The notes: generated by a model not told the origin, from the letters alone. A stretch of 64,000 bases of DNA from an uncultured Clostridia bacterium (GCA_944368215.1 CALVWX010000007.1:26231-90230); one strand, 5' to 3'; shown: positions 48,665-58,475, counted from the stretch's first letter. Numbers and translations: made by a program.

Positions 48665-49924
48665 TCAAAGCTCCTCGGGCGAAGTCAGTCTGCCCGTCAC
48701 GGCCGAAGCCGCCGCAACATAGGGGGAGGCCAGATAAACTTCGCTGGTTACGTGTCCCATTCTGCCTACAAAGTTGCGGTTGGTCGTAGAAACCGCCCTC
48801 TCGTTTTCGGCGAGTATACCCATGTATCCGCCCAGACAGGGCCCGCAGGTGGGGGTGGAAACTATCGCGCCCGCGTTGATGAATATATCCACAAGGCCTT
48901 CATGCACGGCCAGAAGATAAATTTCGTTGGTGGCGGGTATTATTATCGCGCGCACGTTTTTGGCGACCTTTCTGCCCTTTAAAATTTCTGCGGCTATGCG
49001 CATGTCGGAAATGTGCCCGTTTGTGCACGAGCCTATTACCACCTGGTCAATTTTTATATCGCCCCACTCGTCGGGCGTCTTCGTGTTTTCGGGGAGGTGG
49101 GGGAATGCCACCGTCGGCCTGAGCGCGGAGAGGTCGATTTCAATGACCCTTTCGTACTCGGCGTCGGGGTCGGCTTCGAAAATTTTAGGCTGTCTTTTAA
49201 AGCGTCCCTTCATGTAGTCGAGGGCGACGTCGTCTACGGGGAAAATGCCGTTCTTTGCGCCCGCCTCTATGGCCATGTTGCATATGGTGAAGCGGTCGTC
49301 TATCGAAAGGTATTTTATGCCGTCGCCCGTAAATTCCATCGATTTATACAGCGCGCCGTCTACGCCTATCATGCCGATTATGTGCAGAATAATGTCCTTG
49401 CCGCATATGTATTTTGCAGGCTTGCCCTTCAGCACGAATTTTATTGCGGAGGGCACTTTGAACCAGCACGTCTGGCTCATCATTCCCGCCGCCATGTCGG
49501 TCGAGCCCACGCCCGTCGAAAAAGCGCCCAATGCGCCGTATGTGCAGGTGTGGCTGTCCGCGCCTATTACAAGGTCGCCCGCGCCCACAAGGCCCTGCTC
49601 GGGCAGAAGGGCGTGCTCTATGCCCATCGCGCCCACGTCGAAATAATTTTCAATGCCCTGCTCGGCGGCGAACTCGCGGCAGATTTTGCACTGCTGCGCG
49701 CTCTTTATGTCCTTATTGGGCGCAAAATGGTCCATAACGAGGGCTATTTTGTCCTTTTCCTTTACGCTGCCCGCGCCCGCTTTTTTAAATTCCTTTATAG
49801 CGACGGGACCGGTTATGTCGTTGGCGAGCACTAAATCGAGCTTTGCCGAAATAAGCTGTCCCGGCTCTACGCTGTCCAGCCCCGCATGGTAGGCCAGAAT
49901 TTTCTGGCTCATGGTCATTGCCAT
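48665..49924 (-). CDS. leuC: 3-isopropylmalate dehydratase large subunit
   Basis: This 419-residue aconitase-family protein carries the 4Fe-4S cluster cysteines in [14 protein letters not shown] and [13 protein letters not shown]. The substrate-site motif is [23 protein letters not shown] (split). It is the ~420-residue type used with ~165-residue LeuD. GAGGAGAATT precedes the ATG at 49924. The upstream neighbour is the DUF4097-like gene. Confidence 0.96.
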   Translation of the reverse strand: MAMTMSQKILAYHAGLDSVEPGQLISAKLDLVLANDITGPVAIKEFKKAGAGSVKEKDKIALVMDHFAPNKDIKSAQQCKICREFAAEQGIENYFDVGAMGIEHALLPEQGLVGAGDLVIGADSHTCTYGALGAFSTGVGSTDMAAGMMSQTCWFKVPSAIKFVLKGKPAKYICGKDIILHIIGMIGVDGALYKSMEFTGDGIKYLSIDDRFTICNMAIEAGAKNGIFPVDDVALDYMKGRFKRQPKIFEADPDAEYERVIEIDLSALRPTVAFPHLPENTKTPDEWGDIKIDQVVIGSCTNGHISDMRIAAEILKGRKVAKNVRAIIIPATNEIYLLAVHEGLVDIFINAGAIVSTPTCGPCLGGYMGILAENERAVSTTNRNFVGRMGHVTSEVYLASPYVAAASAVTGRLTSPEEL

Positions 49925-49926
49925 TT

Positions 49927-50655
49927 TTAATTCTCCTCGTCGGATACAAAATCCACAAAAATATTGCCTTTAACTACATACGCTTTGAAGGACGCGTCGT
50001 TGTTTTCAATGTTCAGGCTCTCCCTGTTGCAGGTGCCTTCCTTGGCGTTGACAATCACGTCGAAGGTGCTCTCGTCGCCCAGTACGTTGGCCGTTATGTT
50101 GCCTTCGCCCGCCTCGAATATGGTATCCTTGCAGTTGAGCTTTACCGCGCCTATATTTCCGCGCTTTGTGCGCCCGGCTATGTGCGTTGCAAATGTGTTT
50201 TCAAAGGACAAATCGCCCTCTTCAACATTTGTGACGACCGTGCCCTTTACCATGCAGCCTGCAAACGATATGTTGCAACCCTGCGCGTTTACGGTGCAGC
50301 TCTCCATAGCGGCGCCGTCGGCCTTTATGCCGCCGTGCCCGGCCGAAAATTCAACGTTTGCGTATATACCGCCGTCCACCGCGCAGTCAACCTTGCCGCC
50401 TTTTATGCAAAGGGAAGGCACTATGTGCCCGGGAACGTACACGGTTATCTGACTTTCGCCGCCGAAAATGCGGGATAAAAGTCCCTTTTTCTGTTTGATT
50501 ACAAGCTTTGCCGCGCCCTTTTCAACGTATACGTTTACGCCGCGGTTGTATTCCACTCTGGCGTAAGCGTCGTCCGTGTGTTCTATGCGCAGACTGCATT
50601 CTTCGGCGGTGCACTCAATGGCGCCTACGTCGCTTTTAAGTCTCGATGATGTCAT
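49927..50655 (-). CDS. DUF4097-like beta-helix protein inside the ilv-leu operon
   Basis: This 242-residue protein is built almost entirely of short beta-strand repeats with alternating hydrophobic residues and many Gly/Asn (for example [16 protein letters not shown] and [28 protein letters not shown] in two parts). It matches the DUF4097 'putative adhesin' fold. No signal peptide or membrane segment is visible, so it appears cytoplasmic. It starts 11 nt after the ilvD stop and ends 2 nt before leuC, so it is translated with the pathway. Its role is unknown. Confidence 0.75.
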   Translation of the reverse strand: MTSSRLKSDVGAIECTAEECSLRIEHTDDAYARVEYNRGVNVYVEKGAAKLVIKQKKGLLSRIFGGESQITVYVPGHIVPSLCIKGGKVDCAVDGGIYANVEFSAGHGGIKADGAAMESCTVNAQGCNISFAGCMVKGTVVTNVEEGDLSFENTFATHIAGRTKRGNIGAVKLNCKDTIFEAGEGNITANVLGDESTFDVIVNAKEGTCNRESLNIENNDASFKAYVVKGNIFVDFVSDEEN

Positions 50656-50666
50656 ATTTTTTTGTC

Positions 50667-52331
50667 TTATCTTTTAAAGACCGCGCCCTCCGAGGCCGAA
50701 GTAACGCTGTCGCGGTACCTCTTCAGATAGCCCGAAACGGGTTTCTGCAGCGCTTTAAAAGATTTTTTACGCTCCTTTATTTGTTCATCCGTCAGCCTCA
50801 CGTTAAGCGAGCATGCGGGTATATCTATATCTATTATATCTCCGTCGCGCACAATGCCTATCGTGCCGCCCTCGGCCGCCTCGGGGCACACGTGCCCTAT
50901 GGCCGCGCCGCGCGTCGCGCCCGAAAATCTTCCGTCGGTTATAAGCGCAACGGTGTCGCCCAGCCCCGCGCCGACTATGGCGGAGGTGGGGGTAAGCATC
51001 TCCCTCATCCCGGGGCCGCCCTTGGGGCCTTCATAGCGGATTACCACTACGTCGCCCGCCTTGATTTTGCCCGAAGATATGGCGTGCATGGCCTCTTCTT
51101 CGCTGTCGAAACAGCGCGCGGGGCCGCTGTGTCTGAGCATTTTGGGGTCTACCGCGCTCTTTTTTACCACGCTGCCGTTTTCGGCAAGGTTGCCCTTTAA
51201 AATTGTCAGGCCGCCCTGCGCGGAGTAGGGGGAGGATACCGGCCTCAAAACTTCCTCGTCGCGGTTTACCGCGTCCTTTACGACTTCGGCCAGGCTCACG
51301 CCCGAAGCAGTCATAACGCTTCCGTCCAAAAGGCCGGCGTCTAAAAGTTCCTTCATCACGGCGGAAATGCCGCCCGCCTCGTTGAGCTCTTCAATGTAAT
51401 GCTCGCCCGCGGGCGCAAGGCGGCAAAGATTGGGCGTGCGCTCCGAAATTTCGTTGAGTGAATCTATCGAAATCTGCTCGCCCGTCAGTCCCGCTTCGCG
51501 CGCAATGGCTAAAAGGTGCAGAACGGTGTTGGTGGAAGCGCCTATGGCCATATCCACCGTCTCGGCATTTTTAAATGCCGCCGGGGTCATTATGTCGGAA
51601 GGTTTTATGTTCTTTTGCAAAAGGTTCATAACGGCCGCGCCCGCGCACTTTGCCAGTGCAAGTCTGGCCGAGTATACCATGGGTATGGTGCCGTTGCCGG
51701 GAAGAGCCATGCCCAGCGCCTCGCACAGGCAGTTTAAGCTGTTGGCCGTAAACATGCCCGAACACGATCCGCACGTAGGGCAGGCGTTGCATTCGTAATT
51801 TTTAAGCTCGGCGTCGTCAATCTTGCCCGCGTTGAAGGCGCCCACCTGCTCGAACATGGTCGAAAGCGACGTCTTTCTGCCGCGCACGCGCCCCGCGAGC
51901 ATGGGCCCGCCGGAAACGAATACCGAGGGGATATTCACCCTCGCCGCCGCCATGAGCATGCCGGGGATAATCTTGTCGCAGTTGCCCACAAAAATCGCCG
52001 CCTGCATGCCGTGCGCGCGCAGCAGAATTTCTGCGCTGTCGGCGATAATTTCGCGCGAGGGGAGGGAGTACCTCATTCCCGCATGCCCCATGGCTATGCC
52101 GTCGCAAACGCCGATAGAGGGCATTATCACGGGCTTGCCGCCCGCCGCTATAACGCCTTCGGCAGCGGCTTTGGCAATGTCGTCAAGGTGCATGTGCCCG
52201 GGTATAATTTCGCTCTGCGCGCATATTATGCCCACGAGCGGTTTTTGCATCTCTTCGTCCGTCCAGCCCAGCGCCCTAAGAAGCGACCTCTGCGGACTCA
52301 TGTCCTTGCTGTCAGAAAATATATTGTTCAT
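50667..52331 (-). CDS. ilvD: Dihydroxy-acid dehydratase
   Basis: This 554-residue iron-sulphur enzyme makes the 2-keto acids for valine, isoleucine and leucine. Cluster cysteines are in VGNCDKIIPGMLMAAAR and ACPTCGSCSGMFTANSMN-like TCGSCSGMFTANSLNCL; also GPKGGPGMREMLTPTSA and DGRFSGATRGAAIGHVCPEA. GAGGTTTT lies before the ATG. The 173-bp gap from ilvN may hold an internal signal. Confidence 0.96.
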   Translation of the reverse strand: MNNIFSDSKDMSPQRSLLRALGWTDEEMQKPLVGIICAQSEIIPGHMHLDDIAKAAAEGVIAAGGKPVIMPSIGVCDGIAMGHAGMRYSLPSREIIADSAEILLRAHGMQAAIFVGNCDKIIPGMLMAAARVNIPSVFVSGGPMLAGRVRGRKTSLSTMFEQVGAFNAGKIDDAELKNYECNACPTCGSCSGMFTANSLNCLCEALGMALPGNGTIPMVYSARLALAKCAGAAVMNLLQKNIKPSDIMTPAAFKNAETVDMAIGASTNTVLHLLAIAREAGLTGEQISIDSLNEISERTPNLCRLAPAGEHYIEELNEAGGISAVMKELLDAGLLDGSVMTASGVSLAEVVKDAVNRDEEVLRPVSSPYSAQGGLTILKGNLAENGSVVKKSAVDPKMLRHSGPARCFDSEEEAMHAISSGKIKAGDVVVIRYEGPKGGPGMREMLTPTSAIVGAGLGDTVALITDGRFSGATRGAAIGHVCPEAAEGGTIGIVRDGDIIDIDIPACSLNVRLTDEQIKERKKSFKALQKPVSGYLKRYRDSVTSASEGAVFKR

Positions 52332-52473
52332 AATTAAAACCTCAGTTTTTTAGGAGGATAGAATGATATTAGTGAATAATGAATAGCTGTGGCAAATTTT
52401 AAGCTGATTAATACCGAGGCGGCGTAGGCGGAATTGATTTCTGCCGTAAAGCGCCGCCCGACAATAACATCCT

Positions 52474-52498
52474 CGCGCAAAACCGTGGCTTTTGCGCG
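52474..52498. repeat. 25-bp CGCGCAAAA palindromic repeat, copy 2
   Basis: Arms CGCGCAAAA and TTTTGCGCG flank CCGTGGC. It lies between ilvN and ilvD and could fold in the mRNA. The remaining gap (52332-52473) shows nothing else distinctive. Confidence 0.7.
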
Positions 52499-52504
52499 GA
52501 AAAG

Positions 52505-53035
52505 TTAGTTTATATGGTCTCCGTAGCAATCCCTGTCCTTAAGCGTGTGCTGTCCGCGCGCAAGCACGGTTACGCCCGTGCGCTGCATTTCAAGTATGCC
52601 GTAGGGCTCTATAACTTTTATAAAAGCGTCCAGCTTTTCGGGGTCGCCCGTAAGCTCCAAAATCATGGTGTCTATCGAAAGGTCGACAACCTTTGCTTTG
52701 TAAATTTCCTTTATCTGCACAATCTGGTTGCGCGCTTCGGCGTCGGCCTTTACCTTAACAAGCAAAAGTTCGCGGTAAACGCAGTCCAGCTCGTTCGCGC
52801 AGCCTATCTTTTTAACGTCCTCCAGCTTATCCATCTGCCGGATCATCTGGTACAGCATGTATTCGTCGCCCTTAAGTATTATGGTCATGCGCGAAACTTC
52901 GGGGTCCTCCGTCGCGCAAACCGTCAGGCTTTCGATGTTGTAACCCCTGCGCGCGAAAAGTCCCGAAATTCTCGTCAGAACGCCGCTCTTGTTGGAAACG
53001 AGCGCGCCGATGGTATATTTTTTTACTTCATCCAT
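52505..53035 (-). CDS. ilvN: Acetolactate synthase small (regulatory) subunit
   Basis: This 176-residue regulator of IlvB gives valine feedback. The N-terminal ACT domain is VSNKSGVLTRISGLFARRGYNIESLTV (two parts); the C-terminal ACT-like half is LSIDTMILELTGDPEKLDAFIKVIEPYGILEMQRTG (parts). The start is the ATG at 53035, with GGAGG inside the end of ilvB; the longer frame runs inside ilvB. Confidence 0.95.
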   Translation of the reverse strand: MDEVKKYTIGALVSNKSGVLTRISGLFARRGYNIESLTVCATEDPEVSRMTIILKGDEYMLYQMIRQMDKLEDVKKIGCANELDCVYRELLLVKVKADAEARNQIVQIKEIYKAKVVDLSIDTMILELTGDPEKLDAFIKVIEPYGILEMQRTGVTVLARGQHTLKDRDCYGDHIN

Positions 53036-53036
53036 C

Positions 53037-54704
53037 TCAGTTTTCCTCCATGGTCTCAAGCTGCGTGTCGTAAGTCTGCCCCGGCTTAATCATGGGCAAA
53101 ACGTTTTCGTCGCAGGATATATGGCAGTCTACCAGCACGGGCGCGCACTTTTCGGCGGCGTAGGAGTAAGCCTCTTTAAGCACGCTTTCAATCTCGCTCT
53201 CGCCGCAAATTTTAAGTCCCTTCGCGCCGAAGCTTTCTGCAAACTTAACGTAATCGGTCTTTTTGTCGAGCGTCGTTTGCGAAAATCTGCGCGAATAGAA
53301 AATTTTCTGCCACTGGCGCACCATGCCGAGAACAGAGTTGTTCATGAGCAGTATTACGAGCGGCACGCCCTGCGTCACGGCGGTGGAAAGTTCGTTCATG
53401 TTCATGTTGAAGCATCCGTCGCCCACAACTACCGTGCACAGCTTGCCCGTGCCGAAACTCGCGCCGATGGCCGCGCCCATGCTGTAACCCATGGTGCCCA
53501 GCCCGCCCGAGGTTAAAAACTGCCTCGGCCTTTCGGCGGCGAAGTACTGCGCCGCCCACATCTGGTGCTGGCCGACGTCGGCTATGACGGGGTTGCCCTT
53601 GGGCGCAAGCGCGCTCGCCTTTTTTAGTATTTTATACGCCATTATGGAGGTGTCCACCTTAAGCTTTTCGCCCTGCTCAAAGGTTTCAACTTCGTCCATC
53701 CATTCGCGGCCGCGGCCCGAAAGCAGCGGAAGAACGGCCTTTAAATAGGCGTCCACGCTCGCCAGAACGCGCACGGTCGTTTTTACGTTTTTATCGAATT
53801 CGGCGTTGTCTATGTCAATGTGAATTACTTTTTTTCCGTTGGCGAAAAGCTCGCGGTTGAGCGCCACGCGGTCGGAAAATCTCGTACCCAGCGCAATTAT
53901 AACGTCGCTCGCAATGAGCGCTTTGGCCGCCGAAAAAGTGCCGTGCATGCCCAGCATGCCTATGCATAAGGGGTCGCCGTCTGGAATGGCGCCCTTGCCC
54001 ATAAGCGTGTACGTCACGGGCGCGTTGAGCTTTTTAGCGAGCTCTTTAAGGTATGGCGACGCTTCGCACGATATTACGCCGCCGCCCGCAATGATGAGCG
54101 GCTTTTTTGCGGCGTTTATTATGTCGGCCGTCTCCCTTATCTTGTCGCCGTCTATGCCGAACTCCTTCAAAGGATAGGGCTTTTGCGGTTCGTATTCGCA
54201 CTCGGCCACCTGCACGTTCTTTAAGATATCGATGAGCACGGGGCCTTTGCGCCCTGAATTTGCAATATAAAAGGCCTTCCTTATCGTTTCGGCGAGTTCG
54301 CTTACGTCTTTTACTATATAGTTGTGCTTGGTTATGGGCATTGTTATGCCGGCAATGTCAACTTCCTGAAAGGAATCGCGCCCCAGCATGTTCAGACCTA
54401 CGTTGCCGGTCACGGCCACGAGGGGAACCGAATCCATAAATGCCGTGGCGATGCCCGTTACCAGATTGGTAGCGCCTGGCCCCGAGGTTGCAAAGCAAAC
54501 GCCCACTTTGCCCGTGGCGCGCGCATAGCCGTCCGCGGCGTGCGCCGCGCCCTGTTCGTGCGCGGTTAAAATGTGGTTTATCTTCCCGTTGCGGTAAAGC
54601 GCGTCGTAAATGTCAAGCACCGCGCCGCCGGGATAGCCGAATATAGTGTCTACGCCCTGCTCCAGCAAGCAGTTTATCAGTATGTCTGCCCCCTTAAGTT
54701 TCAT
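53037..54704 (-). CDS. ilvB: Acetolactate synthase large (catalytic) subunit
   Basis: This 555-residue thiamine-diphosphate/FAD enzyme takes the first committed step of branched-chain amino-acid synthesis. The catalytic Glu is in HEQGAAHAADGYARATG; other motifs are FATSGPGATNLVTGIATA and the ThDP-Mg motif VGDGCFNMNMNEL...NNSVLG. GGAGAGCC precedes the ATG. First gene of the operon, driven by the promoter/operator at 54765-54810. ilvC and leuA are not in the window. Confidence 0.96.
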   Translation of the reverse strand: MKLKGADILINCLLEQGVDTIFGYPGGAVLDIYDALYRNGKINHILTAHEQGAAHAADGYARATGKVGVCFATSGPGATNLVTGIATAFMDSVPLVAVTGNVGLNMLGRDSFQEVDIAGITMPITKHNYIVKDVSELAETIRKAFYIANSGRKGPVLIDILKNVQVAECEYEPQKPYPLKEFGIDGDKIRETADIINAAKKPLIIAGGGVISCEASPYLKELAKKLNAPVTYTLMGKGAIPDGDPLCIGMLGMHGTFSAAKALIASDVIIALGTRFSDRVALNRELFANGKKVIHIDIDNAEFDKNVKTTVRVLASVDAYLKAVLPLLSGRGREWMDEVETFEQGEKLKVDTSIMAYKILKKASALAPKGNPVIADVGQHQMWAAQYFAAERPRQFLTSGGLGTMGYSMGAAIGASFGTGKLCTVVVGDGCFNMNMNELSTAVTQGVPLVILLMNNSVLGMVRQWQKIFYSRRFSQTTLDKKTDYVKFAESFGAKGLKICGESEIESVLKEAYSYAAEKCAPVLVDCHISCDENVLPMIKPGQTYDTQLETMEEN

Positions 54705-54764
54705 ATGGCTCTCCTTTGATAGTTTTGTTCTCGCTGACGCGAATATTCATTTATGCATAAATAT

Positions 54765-54810
54765 ACAATATATTTCACTATATTGTACTACATATAATGT
54801 CAGCTGTCAA
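54765..54810 (-). promoter_or_regulatory. Promoter and operator of the ilv-leu operon
   Basis: On the minus strand, TTGACA (54805-54810), a 17-bp spacer and TACAAT (54782-54787). A perfect 8-bp inverted repeat ACAATATA-6-TATATTGT (54765-54786) overlaps the -10 box and start site. There is no T-box or leucine leader peptide in the ~70-nt leader. Confidence 0.75.
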
Positions 54811-54874
54811 GAATAAATTTATAATTTAGTGCGCTAAAGTGCTTATTGCTTGTTCCGCGGTGTTATACTTGGGA

Positions 54875-54992
54875 AGCGGCGCGGGCAATGCCCGCGCCGC
54901 GCAGTCGAACGTATCTTGTTGGCCGCAAGAGGAGCAGGTCATATGTACCCAAGCAAGATTGCGGAGTATAGATGCAACGGTACGTTGCCTGT
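54875..54992 (+). repeat. Joined partial copies of two interspersed repeats
   Basis: A GC hairpin and GCAGTCGAACGTATCTTG (54875-54920) form the 3' part of the TGTCATCTTGAGC family. They run into a GGCCGCAAGA...AAGCAAGATTGCGG copy with tail GCAACGGTACGTTGC (54921-54986). They lie in the 445-bp gap between ilvB and the surface-protein genes. Confidence 0.75.
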
Positions 54993-55021
54993 GTTATTTT
55001 TTTACATTTTATATATAAATG

Positions 55022-55050
55022 TTGACAAATAACAGCCGTTGTTCTATAAT
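55022..55050 (+). promoter_or_regulatory. Consensus promoter of the surface-protein pair
   Basis: TTGACA (55022-55027), a 17-bp spacer and TATAAT (55045-55050), about 100 nt before the first start codon. Confidence 0.9.
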
Positions 55051-55149
55051 AAATAATGCAATAATGTAATATTATGCCTGCGGCGGCTAAAACACATGTT
55101 TTTAACACGCGCGGCCGCGTTTTTTGCATAAATTCTCTGTACACCCGCC

Positions 55150-55902
55150 ATGAAAATCACCCGTAAACTTGTAACATCCATAGTTTGCTTAGCGTTAAGC
55201 CTTGCGTTCTGCGTATGGGCGGTTTTTGCGTGGTTTTCGGCCAACTCCCGCGCCGACGCCAACGGCATGCAGGTTTCTGTTGATAAGCCTAATCTCACAT
55301 TAGCGGTGAATACTTATTCGCTCACGGCTTCATCAACCGGTGACGGAACTATAACCTATACTAAAGGTTCCGCTATAAACCAAATGCCGCAATACGGCCT
55401 TTCGGACACTTCTGCCGTTTTGCTCGAAATTACTGTAACAAATTCATCAACGGAAAAGGATTACACTTCAGAGGCCTTGTATTTAACTGTACTTTGCAAT
55501 ACTACTGTTTTTAGGTTTGAATCTGTAGAAACTGACGGCGTTGTTACATCGTTTAATAGTGATTTGTCAAACGGCATTTCGTTGCATTATGCTGACGATG
55601 CGGGCGCTGATACATTTACAAAGCGTGGAGAGGGGACATTCCTCAAAATAGAAGGCGACACAACAACAAAATTTAACATGTCTTTGCCGCGCGTAGCAAT
55701 AGGCGCGGCTGATCCAGAGCAAAATGTGGCTTCCGTAACATGCTACTACATAATGGACTATAGCCAGTCGTTGCTTTCATATCTTTATGAAGAGGCGGCT
55801 TCTTATGCGGGCTCGGTCTCTGCAAGCATAAACTTCAGTTCGGATATGACATTTGTTCTTCGGGAAACGGATGACTATCAAGATACAACCACGATTTCCT
55901 GA
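55150..55902 (+). CDS. Exported surface protein with AWF-type signal peptide (1)
   Basis: This 250-residue protein begins with a signal peptide (about 1-33) ending WAVFAWFSANSRADANGMQV, the 'TYAWF/FAWF' pattern common in SipW-processed, TasA-like exported proteins of Clostridia. The rest is beta-rich, Ser/Thr-rich and acidic, without a lipobox, sorting motif or C-terminal anchor. No recognised domain. No ribosome site is visible before the ATG, which is odd after such a strong promoter. It probably forms a pair with the next gene, 28 nt downstream. Confidence 0.78.
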   Translation: MKITRKLVTSIVCLALSLAFCVWAVFAWFSANSRADANGMQVSVDKPNLTLAVNTYSLTASSTGDGTITYTKGSAINQMPQYGLSDTSAVLLEITVTNSSTEKDYTSEALYLTVLCNTTVFRFESVETDGVVTSFNSDLSNGISLHYADDAGADTFTKRGEGTFLKIEGDTTTKFNMSLPRVAIGAADPEQNVASVTCYYIMDYSQSLLSYLYEEAASYAGSVSASINFSSDMTFVLRETDDYQDTTTIS

Positions 55903-55930
55903 TTAATAAAAGGCGTAAAGCGAAAAAGCC

Positions 55931-58261
55931 ATGAAAGATAAGGCATTAAAAATTGTCAACTTAATACTCGCTTTATTTTTAGCTATTTTTTCGATTAGCT
56001 ATGTTTTTGCATGGTTTGCGGACGGCACAAAGGTGCCTTTAAATCTTAACGGTCAAGCCAGCGCCTATTTTGCGAGCGGAGTCGGGTCAGAGGAAGACCC
56101 GTTTATTATTAATAACGCACAGCATATATATAATCTTGCATGGCTTAACAATACTGGCAAGTTCGGTACAACAAAATATTATTTTAAAGTGGCAGGAACC
56201 AATGATGAACCGATAACAATCGATATGAGCGGTCTTGTTTTGCCGCCAATAGGCACATATCAGTATCCGTTCCTCAGCGATTTCAATGGTAACGGGTCGC
56301 AGATTGTAAATCTTCAGGTATCTACAGACCATGATCATATCACCAATGCCTCGGCATATAATTCAGAGGATACCGCATTTTCCACGGCTGTCGGAATGTT
56401 CGGGCAAACAGCTTCTACGGCTACAACAATTATAAGCTCAGGAACAACAACTATCCCGGTTTCTGGTGAAAATGCTGAAAGCAATGTTCATGACTTCATT
56501 CTTATTGATCCAAAAGTGGAAGTGTCGGGAAATTCCGCAGATTATAACGGCGACTCAAATTTATACTGTGCTGGCCTAGCTGTTGGCTATGCCGACGGCG
56601 ATGTGTCAAATATCAGCATTTATGATAGCAGCACTACGATTAACGAGTCAAAAACCATGCTTAAGGTTACAAGCATAGGAGACAATCATTTTGTTACGAT
56701 AAACAGCATTATCGGCGGCGTCGGTCCAAACGTCAATGATGATGATTTGGTAGGTGAGGATACTAGCGGATCTAATATAAGCATTTTTTTGCCGCCTGAA
56801 GATGATGGGGACAGAATATTAGAATATGCTACTATTATAACCTCGCTAAATGGTTATGAGCCATCTCAAAACCGTTGGACTACAGATATAAATAATGCTG
56901 ATACGCTTGCTTCAAACGGAGATGACGGGCTTGGCTTTGGAAACTTTTTCTTAACTGTTCAGATATTGCAAACATCAGGCTCAAGTGATGGCATGCAATT
57001 TAGAAGTCAGGGTTTATCATCATTTGATTTAACATACTTTGGTACTGATAATACTAATGAATGGCGTATTATAGATGCGGGATTTAATGCTTCGGTTGAA
57101 AATTCCTATGGTGAACTAATTAGGGATAAGAAAAATAAAGTTTATAGTTCCGAACTTTCTAATTCGCTTCGATACAGATCGCCTGCGGTAAAATTATCCG
57201 AGTCTTCTTCTGCTGATTTATATCTGGATGATGAATCTAAAATAAAAAACGCAGTAAATGCAAGTACCGGAACTACACAGATAAGCAATACAACAGCTTA
57301 TAATAATCTATATTTAAATGCTTTTTTGGTAAATATAACGGAAGACAACGGTTCAATTTTTATTGCGGGTAGCGCAAGTGAAGGGACATTAACGTTGAAA
57401 AAATTGCTTACCGCAGATGAAGTAAAGGCTGCACTCAGACTTAAAGCAGTGCAAAGTTTATATAGTTCTGATACGGAAAAATATGCGGAGTTTGCTGATT
57501 ATCAGACAACAACAAACATATTTAACAGTGATGGCAGCCTAAATCAAACTTTATATGACGCGCTTATTAATACTAATATAGATACTCTTGAAGTGATTGA
57601 TTCAAAATACTTCTTTGCGAAAAATGACTATGATATACTTGAAAATGTGGATTTTGATAACGGAACAACTATACTTGAAAATTTTGAATTAGGCCGCAGA
57701 TCTTCTAAAAATGGACAAGGCATTTATTTCAGCTTAAATAAGGAAACATCGTATTTAACTTATTTAGATGGCGCTACTGAAAAATCGGTTGAAATTGCGG
57801 GGAATAGCAACGCAGGACCGGGCTTATATGTTTTATATGCAAACGAAGGTACAAGCAATCTGGATATAAACTATTTTAAAGCAACAGGTGTTTCGAACGG
57901 CGACGCAGGCAATCAAGGATCTTCAGGAAATCTTACACGAATTGTAAGAAGAGTGGATTTTATCTATGACGTGGCTTTACCTATAATTTATGGCGCGGAT
58001 ACGGGGTACGTGCATACAAACGCCATTGTTACATTTACTACATCGACCAGTAATTCAACAATTATTCTAGGATTTAACCGCTATAGAGAGAATAATGATG
58101 GTGCAAGAATATTGAATGTTTATTATAATTATGATGAAAGTGCCGGTGCTTATACCGTAACAATCACGTCGATACCTGGTACGTCTTCAGCAAATTTCAA
58201 TGATACTGCTACGTACAATCCTGACATATCGTTCCCGGATTTGTCCCAAATTGCTAGTTAA
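55931..58261 (+). CDS. Large exported surface protein with AWF-type signal peptide (2)
   Basis: This 776-residue protein has a signal peptide ending SISYVFAWFADGTK, like its neighbour. After it, EEDPFIINNAQHIYNLAWLNN resembles the start of GLUG-type adhesin repeats. The long remainder is Asn/Ser/Thr/Asp-rich beta structure without a visible anchor. Codons are clearly A/T-biased compared with the flanking genes, which suggests transfer. A terminator follows, so 55150-58261 is a closed two-gene unit. Function unknown; a role in surface adhesion or a matrix is a guess. Confidence 0.78.
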   Translation: MKDKALKIVNLILALFLAIFSISYVFAWFADGTKVPLNLNGQASAYFASGVGSEEDPFIINNAQHIYNLAWLNNTGKFGTTKYYFKVAGTNDEPITIDMSGLVLPPIGTYQYPFLSDFNGNGSQIVNLQVSTDHDHITNASAYNSEDTAFSTAVGMFGQTASTATTIISSGTTTIPVSGENAESNVHDFILIDPKVEVSGNSADYNGDSNLYCAGLAVGYADGDVSNISIYDSSTTINESKTMLKVTSIGDNHFVTINSIIGGVGPNVNDDDLVGEDTSGSNISIFLPPEDDGDRILEYATIITSLNGYEPSQNRWTTDINNADTLASNGDDGLGFGNFFLTVQILQTSGSSDGMQFRSQGLSSFDLTYFGTDNTNEWRIIDAGFNASVENSYGELIRDKKNKVYSSELSNSLRYRSPAVKLSESSSADLYLDDESKIKNAVNASTGTTQISNTTAYNNLYLNAFLVNITEDNGSIFIAGSASEGTLTLKKLLTADEVKAALRLKAVQSLYSSDTEKYAEFADYQTTTNIFNSDGSLNQTLYDALINTNIDTLEVIDSKYFFAKNDYDILENVDFDNGTTILENFELGRRSSKNGQGIYFSLNKETSYLTYLDGATEKSVEIAGNSNAGPGLYVLYANEGTSNLDINYFKATGVSNGDAGNQGSSGNLTRIVRRVDFIYDVALPIIYGADTGYVHTNAIVTFTTSTSNSTIILGFNRYRENNDGARILNVYYNYDESAGAYTVTITSIPGTSSANFNDTATYNPDISFPDLSQIAS

Positions 58262-58282
58262 AATTAATATTATAGCAAAAAA

Positions 58283-58318
58283 GGCGGCGCGCAAATTTAT
58301 TTGCGCGCCGCCTGTTTT
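58283..58318 (+). terminator. Terminator of the surface-protein pair
   Basis: A 12-bp stem GGCGGCGCGCAA/TTGCGCGCCGCC is followed by TGTTTTG. Confidence 0.8.
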
Positions 58319-58329
58319 GCTATTGTTAT

Positions 58330-58475
58330 GCCGCCCGCACATTCGTGCGGGCGGCATAATATTTTCTCCCCTCGTGTCATCTTGAGCGGAGTACCCGTAG
58401 GATACGCAGTCGAAAGATCTTGCCGTGCGCTGTTCGCGCTCGGTATCAAGCGCACATTCGTGCGGGCGGCATCAT
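58330..58475 (+). repeat. Repeats in the gap before the GlmU-like gene
   Basis: A hairpin with arms GCCGCCCGCAC and GTGCGGGCGGC (58330-58356) has its right half repeated at 58452-58475 (CGCACATTCGTGCGGGCGGCAT). Between them a TGTCATCTTGAGC repeat runs 58375-58424. Confidence 0.75.

Noticed and set aside
54705-54780. T-box or leucine attenuator before ilvB.
   Set aside because: The ~70-nt leader has no T-box motif, no leucine-rich leader peptide and no terminator hairpin.
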